Part shown: positions 1 to 8,491 of the stretch, one piece after another | How the letters are laid out: each line of letters starts with the position of its first letter | Position numbering within the stretch: the first letter of the stretch is position 1 | From: Burkholderiaceae bacterium | GTDB taxonomy: Bacteria > Pseudomonadota > Gammaproteobacteria > Burkholderiales > Burkholderiaceae_B | Direction of reading: 5' to 3' | Length of the DNA: 64,000 bases | Assembly (NCBI GenBank): GCA_021208885.1 | Contig: JAJOJF010000031.1 | Coordinates: 29,143 to 93,142 of the forward strand | The notes under the pieces: model-generated | Seen by the model: only the letters and a program-made list of their open reading frames with translations | Told to the model about the DNA's origin: nothing | Databases searched by the model: none | Made by a program: the position numbers and the translations under genes

Positions 1-195
1 GCGATGCCATGCGTGGAAACTTTTAAGTTCCTGAGCCAAAAGCACCTCTTGCTCGTCATTAAGATCCAGATAACTGTCCATCTGATACTGCAACAGCAGT
101 GGCGCGTTGTTATAGGCGAGCTGAACCGAGCTGCAGGCAGCTATAAGCACGACGGACCCCAACGCGGCAAGCCGCAGTAACAAGCGTAATTGCAT
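1..195 (-). CDS. DUF6279-type lipoprotein (3' end missing)
   Basis: Unannotated start of a gene that runs off the left edge; 65 codons are present. The ATG is at 195. The protein opens with a short charged segment, a hydrophobic stretch and a lipobox ending L-I-A-A-C, with Cys21 as the predicted lipidated residue, so it should be an outer- or inner-membrane lipoprotein. The following residues (LAYNNAPLLLQYQMDSYLDL) match the start of the DUF6279 lipoprotein family as I remember it, where an aromatic-rich helix precedes 'LN/QE' repeats. The biochemical role of the family is unknown to me. About 90 bp separate it from the vWA gene on the same strand, so it may be co-transcribed. Confidence 0.7.
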   Translation of the reverse strand, partial: MQLRLLLRLAALGSVVLIAACSSVQLAYNNAPLLLQYQMDSYLDLNDEQEVLLAQELKSFHAWHR

Positions 196-286
196 TTTTG
201 AGTAAGGGTTCTCGATTGATGTTTACCTTGACAGTGTACGCAACGACTAATGCGTGGGCATGCAAGCCGCATCCCGCAAAGTGGAT

Positions 287-1306
287 TTATAGAATCCGAC
301 CTTGTCGCCAGAGTTTGGTTCCCATGCCAGCGAGCAGCAGCAAAACGCCAGCGAGCAGCATCAGTGCACTGACTTCCATCGTCTGGCGTCGATCGAACGT
401 TACGCTGGCCTCGATGGCCTCAAATATCTGTGACAGATCCGAACCCGAGGCTCCTTCGTAGTAGGAACCAAGCGTGATGTCAGCTATATCGGCGAGAACA
501 CCAGACTCTAGTTGCACTCGCTGAGATATGCCTTCGGCCTTGACCACGGCGCCCTCACGCGTGCCGATACCGATCGTGTGGATACGCACACCAAACTGGG
601 AGGCTAGCTCAGCCATTTGCATAATGTCTGGGCCCATGTTGGAGCCACCATCTGAAATCAGTACCATCGCCTGGGAACGATTGGACCCAGGTGGCTTGGT
701 TACGTTAGGGTCTGGGCGCCAGCTCGGTTGGTTGTCGAGTGGGTCTTGGCGCATGGAGTCGTTCATGAGCGCCTGCACATCAATTCCGGCTGACGGCAAC
801 AATTCGGACAAGCCGATCAAGATGCCGCTGCCAAGTGCTGAGCCCGTCTGAATCGTGATGGTGTCTAGCGCTTCGTTGATTGCCTCATGCTCAGTTGTTG
901 ATGGTTGAATCAAGGTGGCTGTGGCAGCCGTGGTAACTAGTCCAATTCGAGTGCCACCTGGCTGTGCTGCAATCATGTCTTTAAGCTTGGCTTTGGCTGC
1001 ATCTAGCCGAGTCGGGTTGACATCGTCGGCGCTCATGCTGCCTGAGATGTCGAGTACCACCATAAGCTGGTCGGCACGCGATGGCAAATTGATCTGGAGT
1101 TTGGGTCGAGCAATTGCTGCCAGCATGGCTGCCAGTCCAACGATGACAAGCATTCCGGCTAGGATGCTGCCTAAATTAGAGCGTTCGCCTCGTCGGGCAA
1201 ACTGGTAAACGGCGATAGCAATCGGCACGATAGCGAGCAACCACAAAAGACTAGGCCAGACAAACTCAAGCCCTGGAAAATTTATCGATTGCACCCATTC
1301 ACCCAT
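287..1306 (-). CDS. vWA domain membrane protein (BatA/BatB-like)
   Basis: 339 aa. Two membrane segments lie near the N-terminus (about residues 18-38 and 47-65), then a von Willebrand A domain with an intact metal-ion adhesion motif, D86-I-S88-G-S90, and a C-terminal membrane helix (about 312-330). This layout (TM-TM-vWA-TM) is that of the Bat proteins encoded downstream of moxR and DUF58 genes, thought to act with the MoxR ATPase as a chaperone-like or metal-insertion complex at the membrane. The gene is last in the operon and overlaps the DUF58 gene by 8 bp, so translation is probably coupled. A second vWA gene of similar layout lies on the other strand at 4293. Substrate unknown. Confidence 0.85.
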   Translation of the reverse strand: MGEWVQSINFPGLEFVWPSLLWLLAIVPIAIAVYQFARRGERSNLGSILAGMLVIVGLAAMLAAIARPKLQINLPSRADQLMVVLDISGSMSADDVNPTRLDAAKAKLKDMIAAQPGGTRIGLVTTAATATLIQPSTTEHEAINEALDTITIQTGSALGSGILIGLSELLPSAGIDVQALMNDSMRQDPLDNQPSWRPDPNVTKPPGSNRSQAMVLISDGGSNMGPDIMQMAELASQFGVRIHTIGIGTREGAVVKAEGISQRVQLESGVLADIADITLGSYYEGASGSDLSQIFEAIEASVTFDRRQTMEVSALMLLAGVLLLLAGMGTKLWRQGRIL

Positions 1307-2279
1307 GTCGCACGCCCCCAGCTGCTAGCCGCATCAGTTGTTGGCGCTGCCGCACAAACCGTATCAAACCCTCATGCACCGCATCGTCAGTGCCAAGTTC
1401 AAGGCAATCTACGGCGCTTCGTGTGAATGTCTTGATGAGCCGTGCTTCATGATCAGCTGCTTGGCGGGCAAATCGTTCGCGAAAGCGTTTGTCACTGGTG
1501 TCGATAAATATTTGTTCGCCTGTTTCTGCATCGCGCATGGTCAACATGCCCATGTCTGGCAATCGCTGCTCTAGCGGGTCAACAAGGCGCACTGCCACCA
1601 CATCGTGGCGGCTTGCGAGCATCATGAGGGACTTGTCCCAGCCCTGATCAGCGTAAAAATCCGAAAGAATAAAAACAGTACTGCGTTGCTTGATGAGCCG
1701 AGCTGCGCGGGTGAATAACTTTGACAAGCTGGTCATCTGGTTGGTTGATTGTGTCGGTGCAGTCAAGACATGTTCGAGCACGTGCAACAAATGCGTTCGA
1801 CCTGCACGCGCTGGCAGGATGTCAACATTGTCACGTCCACGGTCTACGATTGCACCTACACGGTTTCCGTGTTGCTGCAAGAGATGCCCGAGCGTAGCTA
1901 TCGCCTCAGCGGCCACTTGACGCTTGGTGACGCCGCTCGACCCAAAATCTACTGACGGCGACAAGTCAACCACAAACCAGGCAGCAAGCTCCCGGTCTTC
2001 CTCGTGCTGACGCACGTAAGGCGTTTGCATTCGGGCGGTAACGTTCCAGTCAATGTAGCGCACATCGTCTTGCGGCTCGTACTCGCGCAGGTCCGCGAGC
2101 ATCATGCCTGACCCTCTAAAGAGCGTCCGGTAGTCACCTTGCAACAAGCCGTCCAAACGGCGTGCGCTAGTCCATGTCACGCGCGCAAGAAGGGCACGCG
2201 CGTTGATTCCTGCGCCAGAGCTCGGCGCCTGATCGACCGGCTCGGCTTGAGCCTTAGACGGTTTGAGCCACTTGAACAT
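1299..2279 (-). CDS. DUF58 domain protein
   Basis: 326 aa from the ATG that starts MFKWLKPSK; a TTG 30 bp upstream is possible but has no better ribosome site. It contains the DUF58 signature (G-x-G near 'REYEPQDDVRYIDWNVTAR') and a downstream vWA-like fold with 'VVDLSPSVDFGS', which resembles a MIDAS D-x-S-x-S. DUF58 proteins are almost always encoded next to MoxR ATPases and vWA proteins, as here, and are taken to be adaptor or client-binding partners. The start lies 26 bp inside the moxR-like gene and the end overlaps the next vWA gene by 8 bp, so the three form one tightly coupled operon. Confidence 0.88.
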   Translation of the reverse strand: MFKWLKPSKAQAEPVDQAPSSGAGINARALLARVTWTSARRLDGLLQGDYRTLFRGSGMMLADLREYEPQDDVRYIDWNVTARMQTPYVRQHEEDRELAAWFVVDLSPSVDFGSSGVTKRQVAAEAIATLGHLLQQHGNRVGAIVDRGRDNVDILPARAGRTHLLHVLEHVLTAPTQSTNQMTSLSKLFTRAARLIKQRSTVFILSDFYADQGWDKSLMMLASRHDVVAVRLVDPLEQRLPDMGMLTMRDAETGEQIFIDTSDKRFRERFARQAADHEARLIKTFTRSAVDCLELGTDDAVHEGLIRFVRQRQQLMRLAAGGVRHG

Positions 2280-3297
2280 GGCGGTGCAGTGGTCGCTGAG
2301 GTGCGGCAACGGCTTTGAGCACGTCGGCGATGACGTCGTCAGCAGAGACGTTTTCTGCGAGTGCCTCGTATGACATCACCAGACGATGACGCATGACGTC
2401 GGGAGCGATGTCAATCAGGTCTTGCGGTGTGGTGTATGGCCGGCCTCGCAAAAACGCCAATGCTCGGGCACCTTCAACCAAGCTGATGCTGGCACGGGGG
2501 CTGGCACCAAACATGATGAAATGCGCAAGCTTGTCCAAACCCGCTTTAGCTGGGTTGCGCGTTGCATTGACTAAATCAACGGCGTACTGAACGATCGCAG
2601 AGTCAACAAATCCCTGACGGCAACGTTTTTGAATGTCGGCGAGTTGCTCAGTGCTCGCCCTTGCCGCAACGTTGATTGATTCACCGATGGCGCGCTGCAC
2701 GATTACAAACTCTTCTTCTGGTTGCGGGTAGCCCACAAGCACCTTCATCATAAAGCGGTCGACCTGGGCTTCTGGCAACGGATATGTGCCTTCACTTTCG
2801 ATGGGGTTTTGTGTGGCCATCACAACAAACGGATTTGGCAGTTTGTGGGTTTGGCCGGCAATCGTGACTTGTCGCTCTTGCATGACTTCAAGCAGTGCGC
2901 TTTGTACTTTGGCCGGCGCACGGTTGATCTCGTCAGCCAACAGCAGGTTGGCAAACACGGGGCCGAGCTCAGTGCTGAATTCGCTGGTTTTTTGGTTATA
3001 GACGCGTGTGCCCACTAGATCAGCTGGCAGCAGATCCGGGGTGAATTGAATGCGTTTGAACGAGCCCTGCAGCACCTTGGCCAGCGTGTTGACAGTTAGA
3101 GTCTTGGCCAGACCAGGCACACCCTCGATCAGCAGGTGCCCACCCGAAAGCATCGCGATCATGATGCGCTCCAGAAATGCGTCCTGTCCGACAACAACTT
3201 TTTTGACTTCGTAGAGAACACTTTCCATCAGCGCGGCGGATTGCGCCACGTCATTGATAGGCGTGTCTTGTGCTTGCCAGATTTCTGGGTCGTTCAT
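2254..3297 (-). CDS. MoxR-family AAA+ ATPase
   Basis: 347 aa. Walker A is GVPGLAKT (about 59-66) and Walker B is LLLADEINRAP (Asp122, Glu123), followed by the MoxR-typical 'ATQNPIESEGTYPLPEAQVDRF' region (cited in part) with sensor 1 and arginine-finger residues. The start chosen is the ATG at 3297 (MNDPEIWQ), which has GGGAG 9 bases upstream; a longer in-frame extension to 3390 would run through the end of the protease gene and is unlikely. MoxR ATPases remodel or activate client complexes together with vWA proteins. Order here is protease, moxR, DUF58, vWA. Confidence 0.92.
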   Translation of the reverse strand: MNDPEIWQAQDTPINDVAQSAALMESVLYEVKKVVVGQDAFLERIMIAMLSGGHLLIEGVPGLAKTLTVNTLAKVLQGSFKRIQFTPDLLPADLVGTRVYNQKTSEFSTELGPVFANLLLADEINRAPAKVQSALLEVMQERQVTIAGQTHKLPNPFVVMATQNPIESEGTYPLPEAQVDRFMMKVLVGYPQPEEEFVIVQRAIGESINVAARASTEQLADIQKRCRQGFVDSAIVQYAVDLVNATRNPAKAGLDKLAHFIMFGASPRASISLVEGARALAFLRGRPYTTPQDLIDIAPDVMRHRLVMSYEALAENVSADDVIADVLKAVAAPQRPLHRHVQVAQTV

Positions 3298-3313
3298 CGG
3301 CTTTAACTCCCGT

Positions 3314-4183
3314 TTAGAAGGGGGGAATGCCCGCTGCATTCGCCGCGCTTTCCATGGTGATTGCAAACCCGATGCCGGCAAAGGCGCCATCAGGCGAAGG
3401 GTTTAAAAGTGCTGTGACCACGCCTAGCACCTCGCCAGCCTGGTTCACCAGAGGGCCGCCAGAGCTGCCGGGGTTTACCGCCGCGTCAAACTGAATCAGA
3501 CCTTCCAGACGTTCGCCATTGGGGATTTGATATGACCGATTAAGCCCCGATACCACACCAGCAGACACTGATGGACCCATCCCAAACGGGAAGCCGACTG
3601 CCACGACCATGTCACCAGGCATTAATTGCCCGCTTGGTGCCAGCACGGCAGGCTTTAGGTCGTCAGGAATGCGGGCTGGTGCCAAAACCGCCAGGTCACG
3701 TTCTGGCTGGGACGACGCCACCACGGCGGGGGACTCCAAACCGTCGGCAAATGTCACGACAATTCGCTCAGACCCGGCCACCACGTGGTAGTTGGTCAGG
3801 ATGCTTCCATCTTCCTTGATCACAAAACCCGCACCCTTGCCGGGTCCACTGATCAGGCCCGGCGGTGGCGGCTCGCCATCGAGCGTGCGGATTTTGACGA
3901 TAGAGGGCCACACGATCGCGGCAGCCTGCGCTGGCTTGGATGGCAGCGTTTTAGTGGCCAAGGTCTCAAGCACAATCGCTTCGACTTTGCTCTCGGTCAG
4001 CGCAGGCGCAACCGGTGCTGACGGCGTTTGAAATGCCCAGACCAAAACTGCACCAGCCATCGCCCCAAATACCATCAGTGAATATGGGTTTTTAAGGTAG
4101 GGCTTAACTGATTCAACGGTACGCTTCGGGGGGGGGTGGTATTTGGTCGTAGCCAGCCTGTGCCGGAGCGTTGCCCGTGGCAC
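3314..4183 (-). CDS. Membrane-anchored trypsin-like (HtrA-type) serine protease, N-terminus affected by homopolymer
   Basis: 289 aa from a GTG at 4183. One membrane helix (about 35-51) anchors a periplasmic chymotrypsin-fold domain with a complete triad: His133 (TNYHVV), Asp163 (ERDLAVL) and Ser241 (NPGSSGGPL). There is no PDZ domain, so it is a short S1C protease and not DegP proper. It leads the moxR operon (17 bp gap). The GTG start has no good ribosome site; a better one, ATG 4229 preceded by GAGG, reads a plausible proline-rich cytoplasmic segment but is out of frame because of a nine-C run (4128-4136, coding sense). Removing one C would join the two reading frames. Protease assignment is firm; the true start is not. 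Confidence 0.85.
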   Translation of the reverse strand: MPRATLRHRLATTKYHPPPKRTVESVKPYLKNPYSLMVFGAMAGAVLVWAFQTPSAPVAPALTESKVEAIVLETLATKTLPSKPAQAAAIVWPSIVKIRTLDGEPPPPGLISGPGKGAGFVIKEDGSILTNYHVVAGSERIVVTFADGLESPAVVASSQPERDLAVLAPARIPDDLKPAVLAPSGQLMPGDMVVAVGFPFGMGPSVSAGVVSGLNRSYQIPNGERLEGLIQFDAAVNPGSSGGPLVNQAGEVLGVVTALLNPSPDGAFAGIGFAITMESAANAAGIPPF

Positions 4184-4229
4184 TGTCTTTTTTTGGGGTG
4201 CTGCGGCTGTATAGCGTGGCGCGTTTCAT
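4128..4229 (-). other. Out-of-frame 5' extension of the protease gene, with C9 tract
   Basis: Reading from ATG 4229 (GAGG about 7 bases upstream) gives roughly 31 codons rich in Pro, Gly, Ala and Lys, then CCA followed by nine C. With nine C this frame stops within a few codons; with eight C it runs directly into KRTVESVKPYLKNPYSL of the protease. An A7 run lies a little upstream (4188-4194) and could also slip. Either a sequence error, a population polymorphism or a slippage switch explains this. Confidence 0.6.
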
Positions 4230-4292
4230 GGCCTGACCTCAATGCGGCGGACGGTGATACAGTTAGGTCATCTTAACGCCGACGGTACGTTT

Positions 4293-5327
4293 ATGCACTT
4301 TATTTGGCCGCAAGCTCTGTGGGGTCTTTTATTGGTGCCTGTTTTGGTGCTGGCCTACCTTTGGCTACTTAATCGCAGGCGCCGTCAGGCATTTGGTTAC
4401 TCGACCCTAATGATTGTGCGTCAGGCACTGTCGCCTGGCCAAGGCTGGCGACGCCATGTGCCACCGGTGTTGCTTCTTGCGGCTGTGATCGTCGGATTGG
4501 TGGGTGCCGCTCGTCCCACTGCCAAGATAGTCCTGCCGGCAGATTACATGACATTGGTACTCGCAGTTGATGTGTCGCTAAGCATGGCTGCTGAAGACGT
4601 GCCGCCCAATCGCTTGAGGGCTGCTCAAGAAACGGTGAAGGACTTCATTAATCGCTTGCCCGATGACATCCGCGTGGGTCTGGTGACATTTGCTGGTACA
4701 GCACAGGTCGCTCAGCGAGTGACCGACGATCGTCAGGCGTTAATGGAGGCGGTTGAACGGTTCAGGCTTCAGCGTGCCACGGCTACTGGCAGCGGCCTGT
4801 TAATGGCCTTGGCAACGCTCATGCCGGAGCTAGCATTTGATATCGAGCTCTTGATATATGGTTTTGATGTGGAGCGGTTCCGAGGGGCACCGCCAGCTTT
4901 CGATGGTCGCCAGCCCGTGCCACCCGGCGCATTTGAGTCTGGCGCCATTATTTTGATTTCAGACGGGCGTCGCACGACGGGTCCTAACCCGATTGCAGCT
5001 GCGCAGCTAGCCGCGCAGTTAGGTGTAAGAGTCTACACCGTGGCCTTTGGTACGCCTGAAGGGTTTATTCCGGGCTTTGAAGGGCGCTCTTTTTATGCGG
5101 CGGTTGACGAGCGTACCCTGCAGGCCATCGCTATGATTACGGAAGGCGAATTTTTTAAAGCAGAGAATGCAGCCGAACTAAACAACATCTATCAGCAACT
5201 GTCCACTCAGTTCTCTCTTGAGCGCGAGCAAACGGAAGTTAGTGCCTTGTTTGCTGCATTAAGCGCTTTGTTGGTGTTGCTCGCCGCTGGTTTGTCGCTG
5301 TACTGGTTCAGACGACGTGATACTTGA
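4293..5327 (+). CDS. vWA domain membrane protein (BatA-like)
   Basis: 344 aa from ATG 4293 (MHFIWPQALWG); the upstream in-frame ATG at 4242 would leave only 12 bp to the divergent protease start. Two N-terminal membrane helices (about 8-26 and 57-73) flank a basic loop, then a vWA domain with an intact D93-V-S95-L-S97 metal site and a C-terminal membrane helix. It is the plus-strand counterpart of the vWA protein at 287-1306, so the locus has two Bat-like proteins on opposite strands around a shared start region. The 3' end overlaps the convergent YeeE/YedE gene by 69 bp. Likely partner of the MoxR ATPase; inferred from family and context. Confidence 0.85.
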   Translation: MHFIWPQALWGLLLVPVLVLAYLWLLNRRRRQAFGYSTLMIVRQALSPGQGWRRHVPPVLLLAAVIVGLVGAARPTAKIVLPADYMTLVLAVDVSLSMAAEDVPPNRLRAAQETVKDFINRLPDDIRVGLVTFAGTAQVAQRVTDDRQALMEAVERFRLQRATATGSGLLMALATLMPELAFDIELLIYGFDVERFRGAPPAFDGRQPVPPGAFESGAIILISDGRRTTGPNPIAAAQLAAQLGVRVYTVAFGTPEGFIPGFEGRSFYAAVDERTLQAIAMITEGEFFKAENAAELNNIYQQLSTQFSLEREQTEVSALFAALSALLVLLAAGLSLYWFRRRDT

Positions 5328-6335
5328 TCGTTCCAAACGCAATGCTAACCAGCCGCCTGTGCAAATACCGGCAAACGACAACATAGACATGTATGACAGC
5401 GTCGACATGCCAGTGAGGCCTTGCCCGATCGAACATCCCAAGGCCAACGCACCACCAACACCCATGCACGTGGCTCCTAATAAATAACGCGGCATGGCAG
5501 TTGTTTGATCGAATCCAGTGACCTTAAAGCTGCCTGTAACGCGTGCGGCCAAGAATGAACCAAGCACAACGCCGATTACCACCAGAATTCCGAAATTCAA
5601 GGTCATGCCAGTGGCAATCATGGCGTATTGAATGGTTGAGCCAACCGGCGCCACAAAGGTGAGTGACACCAAGGGTGTGGGTTCGAATTCATCAAAGCCG
5701 ATCCAGCCAGTGACGAGCCAGCCCGCCACGACCAATAGCCCGATAACAAAGCCCGCCATCACATCAAGTCGTTGCCGCCAAAAACCCTTGTCTCTCGCAA
5801 GAAAAGCAAACAGCAAGCCGCCAAATATTGCAATAAAGCCCCATCGGTCGGTCTCGGAAGTGAACGTGGCGCTTTGCATAGTCACCATGGTTGAGTCAGT
5901 GATGCTGCTGCGCAACGGACCAAGCACACCGCTTAGCGTCGCAAAAGCAGCAATGCCCATAACGAGCAAAACGACCAGACTGCGCAGATTGCCTTGACCC
6001 AGCAAGACCAAAGAACGTGCACCGCACCCACGAGCACGAATCATGCCGAACCCAAACAAAATACCGCCAACCGCAGTTAGCACCAATGACCCTTGCGTTA
6101 TTGAGTAGATGCTTTGCGATAAATCTATCACACCCGTGGCGTCAAGCAGTTGCGAGCCGAGAATGGCCACCAGCATGGCTAGCGCAAAGGCACGCAACTT
6201 GTTACCGTTGCCGGAAGTCAGTTGCTGCCGCAGTGCGCTGTTCAAACAAAAGCCTGAGATTTGACCCACCAAGCCATACGCCAGGCCGATTGCCAATGCC
6301 AGCCAAAGAACCCATTGCGATGCTGATAATTCCAT
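5259..6335 (-). CDS. YeeE/YedE (TsuA-like) sulfur-compound transporter
   Basis: 358 aa, about nine to ten hydrophobic helices. Three isolated cysteines sit in the family-typical contexts: GFC30LNSA, RGC104GAR and a third in ALGCSIGQG near residue 305. In TsuA such cysteines line the path for thiosulfate. The protein is therefore predicted to import thiosulfate or a related reduced sulfur compound across the inner membrane. No TusA/TsuB partner gene is adjacent. The start ATG at 6335 begins MELSASQW; the tail overlaps the convergent vWA gene. Confidence 0.85.
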   Translation of the reverse strand: MELSASQWVLWLALAIGLAYGLVGQISGFCLNSALRQQLTSGNGNKLRAFALAMLVAILGSQLLDATGVIDLSQSIYSITQGSLVLTAVGGILFGFGMIRARGCGARSLVLLGQGNLRSLVVLLVMGIAAFATLSGVLGPLRSSITDSTMVTMQSATFTSETDRWGFIAIFGGLLFAFLARDKGFWRQRLDVMAGFVIGLLVVAGWLVTGWIGFDEFEPTPLVSLTFVAPVGSTIQYAMIATGMTLNFGILVVIGVVLGSFLAARVTGSFKVTGFDQTTAMPRYLLGATCMGVGGALALGCSIGQGLTGMSTLSYMSMLSFAGICTGGWLALRLERSSITSSEPVQRQTSGEQHQQSA

Positions 6336-6465
6336 TTGCTTGAAGCCTTAAACGCCAAAAATAATCGACTGCGATGACTAAGCAGCACTAACTAACAGTT
6401 ACGTTACGATAACCCTGAGCACAAAGACAAATACTCATTTGCAAAAAGCTTATTCAGGAGATCCG

Positions 6466-7167
6466 ATGATTGACCTTTACTACTGGCCAACGCCCAACGG
6501 CCACAAAATCACCATGTTTCTGGAAGAGGCCTCTGTGCCTTACCAGATCAAGCCCGTAAATATTGGCCGTGGTGAGCAATTCAAGCCCGATTTTCTTAAA
6601 ATTGCGCCAAATAATCGCATGCCAGCGATCGTGGACCATAAGCCGGCAGACAGCGGTGAGCCAATTTCGATATTCGAATCGGGCGCCATCTTGCTTTATC
6701 TCGCTGAGAAAACTGGCCAATTTCTGTCAAGTGATCTGAATGACCGCTGGGTTGCCTTGCAATGGTTGTTCTGGCAAATGGGTGGTTTGGGCCCTATGGC
6801 AGGTCAAAACCATCACTTCGCGCATTACGCCCCAGAGCGCATCCCCTATGCGATGGATCGATATATCAATGAGACAGGCCGGCTATACGGTGTATTAAAT
6901 AAACACTTGTCAGATGACCGCTTGTTCGTGGCTGGCAACGGTTATTCGATCGCTGATATGGCGATCTACCCGTGGGTGGTGCAACATGAGCGTCAGAAAC
7001 AGGACTTGAACGATTTTCCATCACTTAAAGCGTGGTTTGAACGAGTGGCTGCACGACCGGGCACCATCGCAGCCTACAAGGCTGGCGAAGCGATTTCTAC
7101 CAAACCGACCGTCGATGATGAAGCCAAAAAGATTCTGTTTGGCCAGACGGCAAAAACCGTGCGTTAA
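6466..7167 (+). CDS. yfcG: YfcG-like GST, disulfide-bond oxidoreductase
   Basis: 233 aa from ATG 6466, with AGGAG 5 bases upstream. The N-terminal thioredoxin-fold carries 'PTPNGHKIT' and 'PNNRMPAIVD', and the helical domain 'WQMGGLGPMAGQNHHF', all close to E. coli YfcG as I recall it. YfcG uses two bound glutathiones as a disulfide reductase in the cytoplasm and lacks a catalytic cysteine at the N-terminal site, as here. It sits 35 bp before a haloacid dehalogenase gene and may share its transcript, which would fit a role in handling reactive or halogenated compounds, but that link is only inference. Confidence 0.9.
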   Translation: MIDLYYWPTPNGHKITMFLEEASVPYQIKPVNIGRGEQFKPDFLKIAPNNRMPAIVDHKPADSGEPISIFESGAILLYLAEKTGQFLSSDLNDRWVALQWLFWQMGGLGPMAGQNHHFAHYAPERIPYAMDRYINETGRLYGVLNKHLSDDRLFVAGNGYSIADMAIYPWVVQHERQKQDLNDFPSLKAWFERVAARPGTIAAYKAGEAISTKPTVDDEAKKILFGQTAKTVR

Positions 7168-7202
7168 TGCCCAAAATCCTGGGTAAGGTGTAAAGGAAAA
7201 CG

Positions 7203-7901
7203 ATGTCTATTAAAGCGGTGGTATTTGATGCCTACGGCACGCTGTTTGATGTGTACTCGGTGACAACTCGCTTGGAGTCATTTTGTCCGGGGCAGGGCAG
7301 TGCTATTGCGCAACTCTGGCGTGACAAACAACTGGAGTATTCGCGTCTGATTAGTCTGAGTGACTCGAACCATGGCGGCAGTCGCTATTACGAGACGTTT
7401 TGGGCTATCACCTGCAAGGCGCTTGACTACGCCTTGCAACGGTTTGGGCAGACATTAAACGAGGTGCAAATCCAATCAGTGCTCGATCAGTACCATGCGC
7501 TTGACGCTTTTGCAGAGAATGCAGAGGTGCTGATTGCGTTAAAGCAAAAAGGTGTAACGACCGCAATTCTCTCGAACGGAGATCCCAGCATGCTCAATGG
7601 CGCCGTAGCCGGTGCCGGGTTCAATACCCTAATTGACCATGTGCTGTCGGTTGACGAGGTACGGCATTTCAAGACCACGCCACACGCCTATGGTTTGGCG
7701 CAACAGCATATGGGGTTTACGCCGGCAGAAGTCCTTTTTGTTTCTAGCAATGGCTGGGATGTTCTCGGGGCGCAGTGGTTTGGGTTTAGGGTTTGCTGGA
7801 TTAATCGCGCCGGCTTGCCCGCCGAAACATTAGGTCCTGAACCAGAGTTTCAGGGGGCAAACCTTGAGGTCGTAATTAAGGTGTTAGAAACACTTGCCTA
7901 G
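7203..7901 (+). CDS. Haloacid dehalogenase, type II
   Basis: 232 aa. The HAD motif I is FDAYGTLFD with nucleophile Asp9; the AYGTL form is that of L-2-haloacid dehalogenases. Motif II is LSNGDP, and 'SSNGWDVLGA' supplies the Ser-Asn-x-x-Asp substrate and metal loop with the Trp-rich pocket of the type II enzymes. Predicted reaction: hydrolytic removal of halide from short L-2-haloalkanoates, giving D-2-hydroxyacids. It follows the yfcG-like gene by 35 bp and ends 13 bp from the convergent cytochrome gene. Confidence 0.9.
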   Translation: MSIKAVVFDAYGTLFDVYSVTTRLESFCPGQGSAIAQLWRDKQLEYSRLISLSDSNHGGSRYYETFWAITCKALDYALQRFGQTLNEVQIQSVLDQYHALDAFAENAEVLIALKQKGVTTAILSNGDPSMLNGAVAGAGFNTLIDHVLSVDEVRHFKTTPHAYGLAQQHMGFTPAEVLFVSSNGWDVLGAQWFGFRVCWINRAGLPAETLGPEPEFQGANLEVVIKVLETLA

Positions 7902-7914
7902 GGCCACCTGTTGG

Positions 7915-8490
7915 CTATTCGTTTTTGCTGCCCAGCGACATGTGATCAAACACACCGTCGCGGTCTATCAGGCGATGTTTAAGTGCACCGGCAATATGCA
8001 AGAACAAAAGCGCGCACAACGCTACGGCTAACCAACCATGGATGGCAAAGAGTTCTTTTGCGAACTCTTTGTCAGGGGAGATTCCTGGCATGGCTGGCAG
8101 GCTAAGACCCAGGAAGATATTTAACGCACCGAACGCAGTCACACCAGCCCACCCCAAAAGTGGAATCACAAGAAGCAGGGCATAGATTAACCACTGAGTT
8201 ATTTTGGCTAGCTTGCGAATCGGTTGTGACACGCTAGCCGGATATTCGGGGGCGGTGTTGATTGCGCGCAGAATCAAGCGCCAGGCGACCAACCAAAGCA
8301 CCAGAAATCCAAACGCTTTATGCGAGGCGTATAGCGTGCCAGTTAATCCGTCCCAAATGTTGGCTTCGGCGCGATCTACCATCCAGAACCCAACAGGCAA
8401 CAGGGTAAGTACGAGCATAGCCGCTATCCAATGCAACCAGCGCTGAGTGACAGAAAATCCTTGTTTGCTATCGTTGCTTCGTTCGCTCAT
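7915..8490 (-). CDS. Cytochrome b561
   Basis: 191 aa from ATG 8490 (MSERSND), one base after the stop of the DUF3750 gene, so the two are translationally linked. Four membrane helices carry the expected haem histidines: QRWLHW in helix 1, YASHKAF in helix 2, and two in helix 4 (AIHGW and LLFLHIAGALKHR). The family shuttles electrons between quinone and periplasmic partners, for instance superoxide. No YceI partner is adjacent. Confidence 0.9.
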   Translation of the reverse strand: MSERSNDSKQGFSVTQRWLHWIAAMLVLTLLPVGFWMVDRAEANIWDGLTGTLYASHKAFGFLVLWLVAWRLILRAINTAPEYPASVSQPIRKLAKITQWLIYALLLVIPLLGWAGVTAFGALNIFLGLSLPAMPGISPDKEFAKELFAIHGWLAVALCALLFLHIAGALKHRLIDRDGVFDHMSLGSKNE

Positions 8491-8491
8491 G

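Noticed and set aside
5680..5700. GGTTCGAAT-like string resembling a tRNA T-arm
   Set aside because: Lies inside the YeeE/YedE coding region with no matching acceptor or anticodon stems; the same holds for a similar string near 43098.
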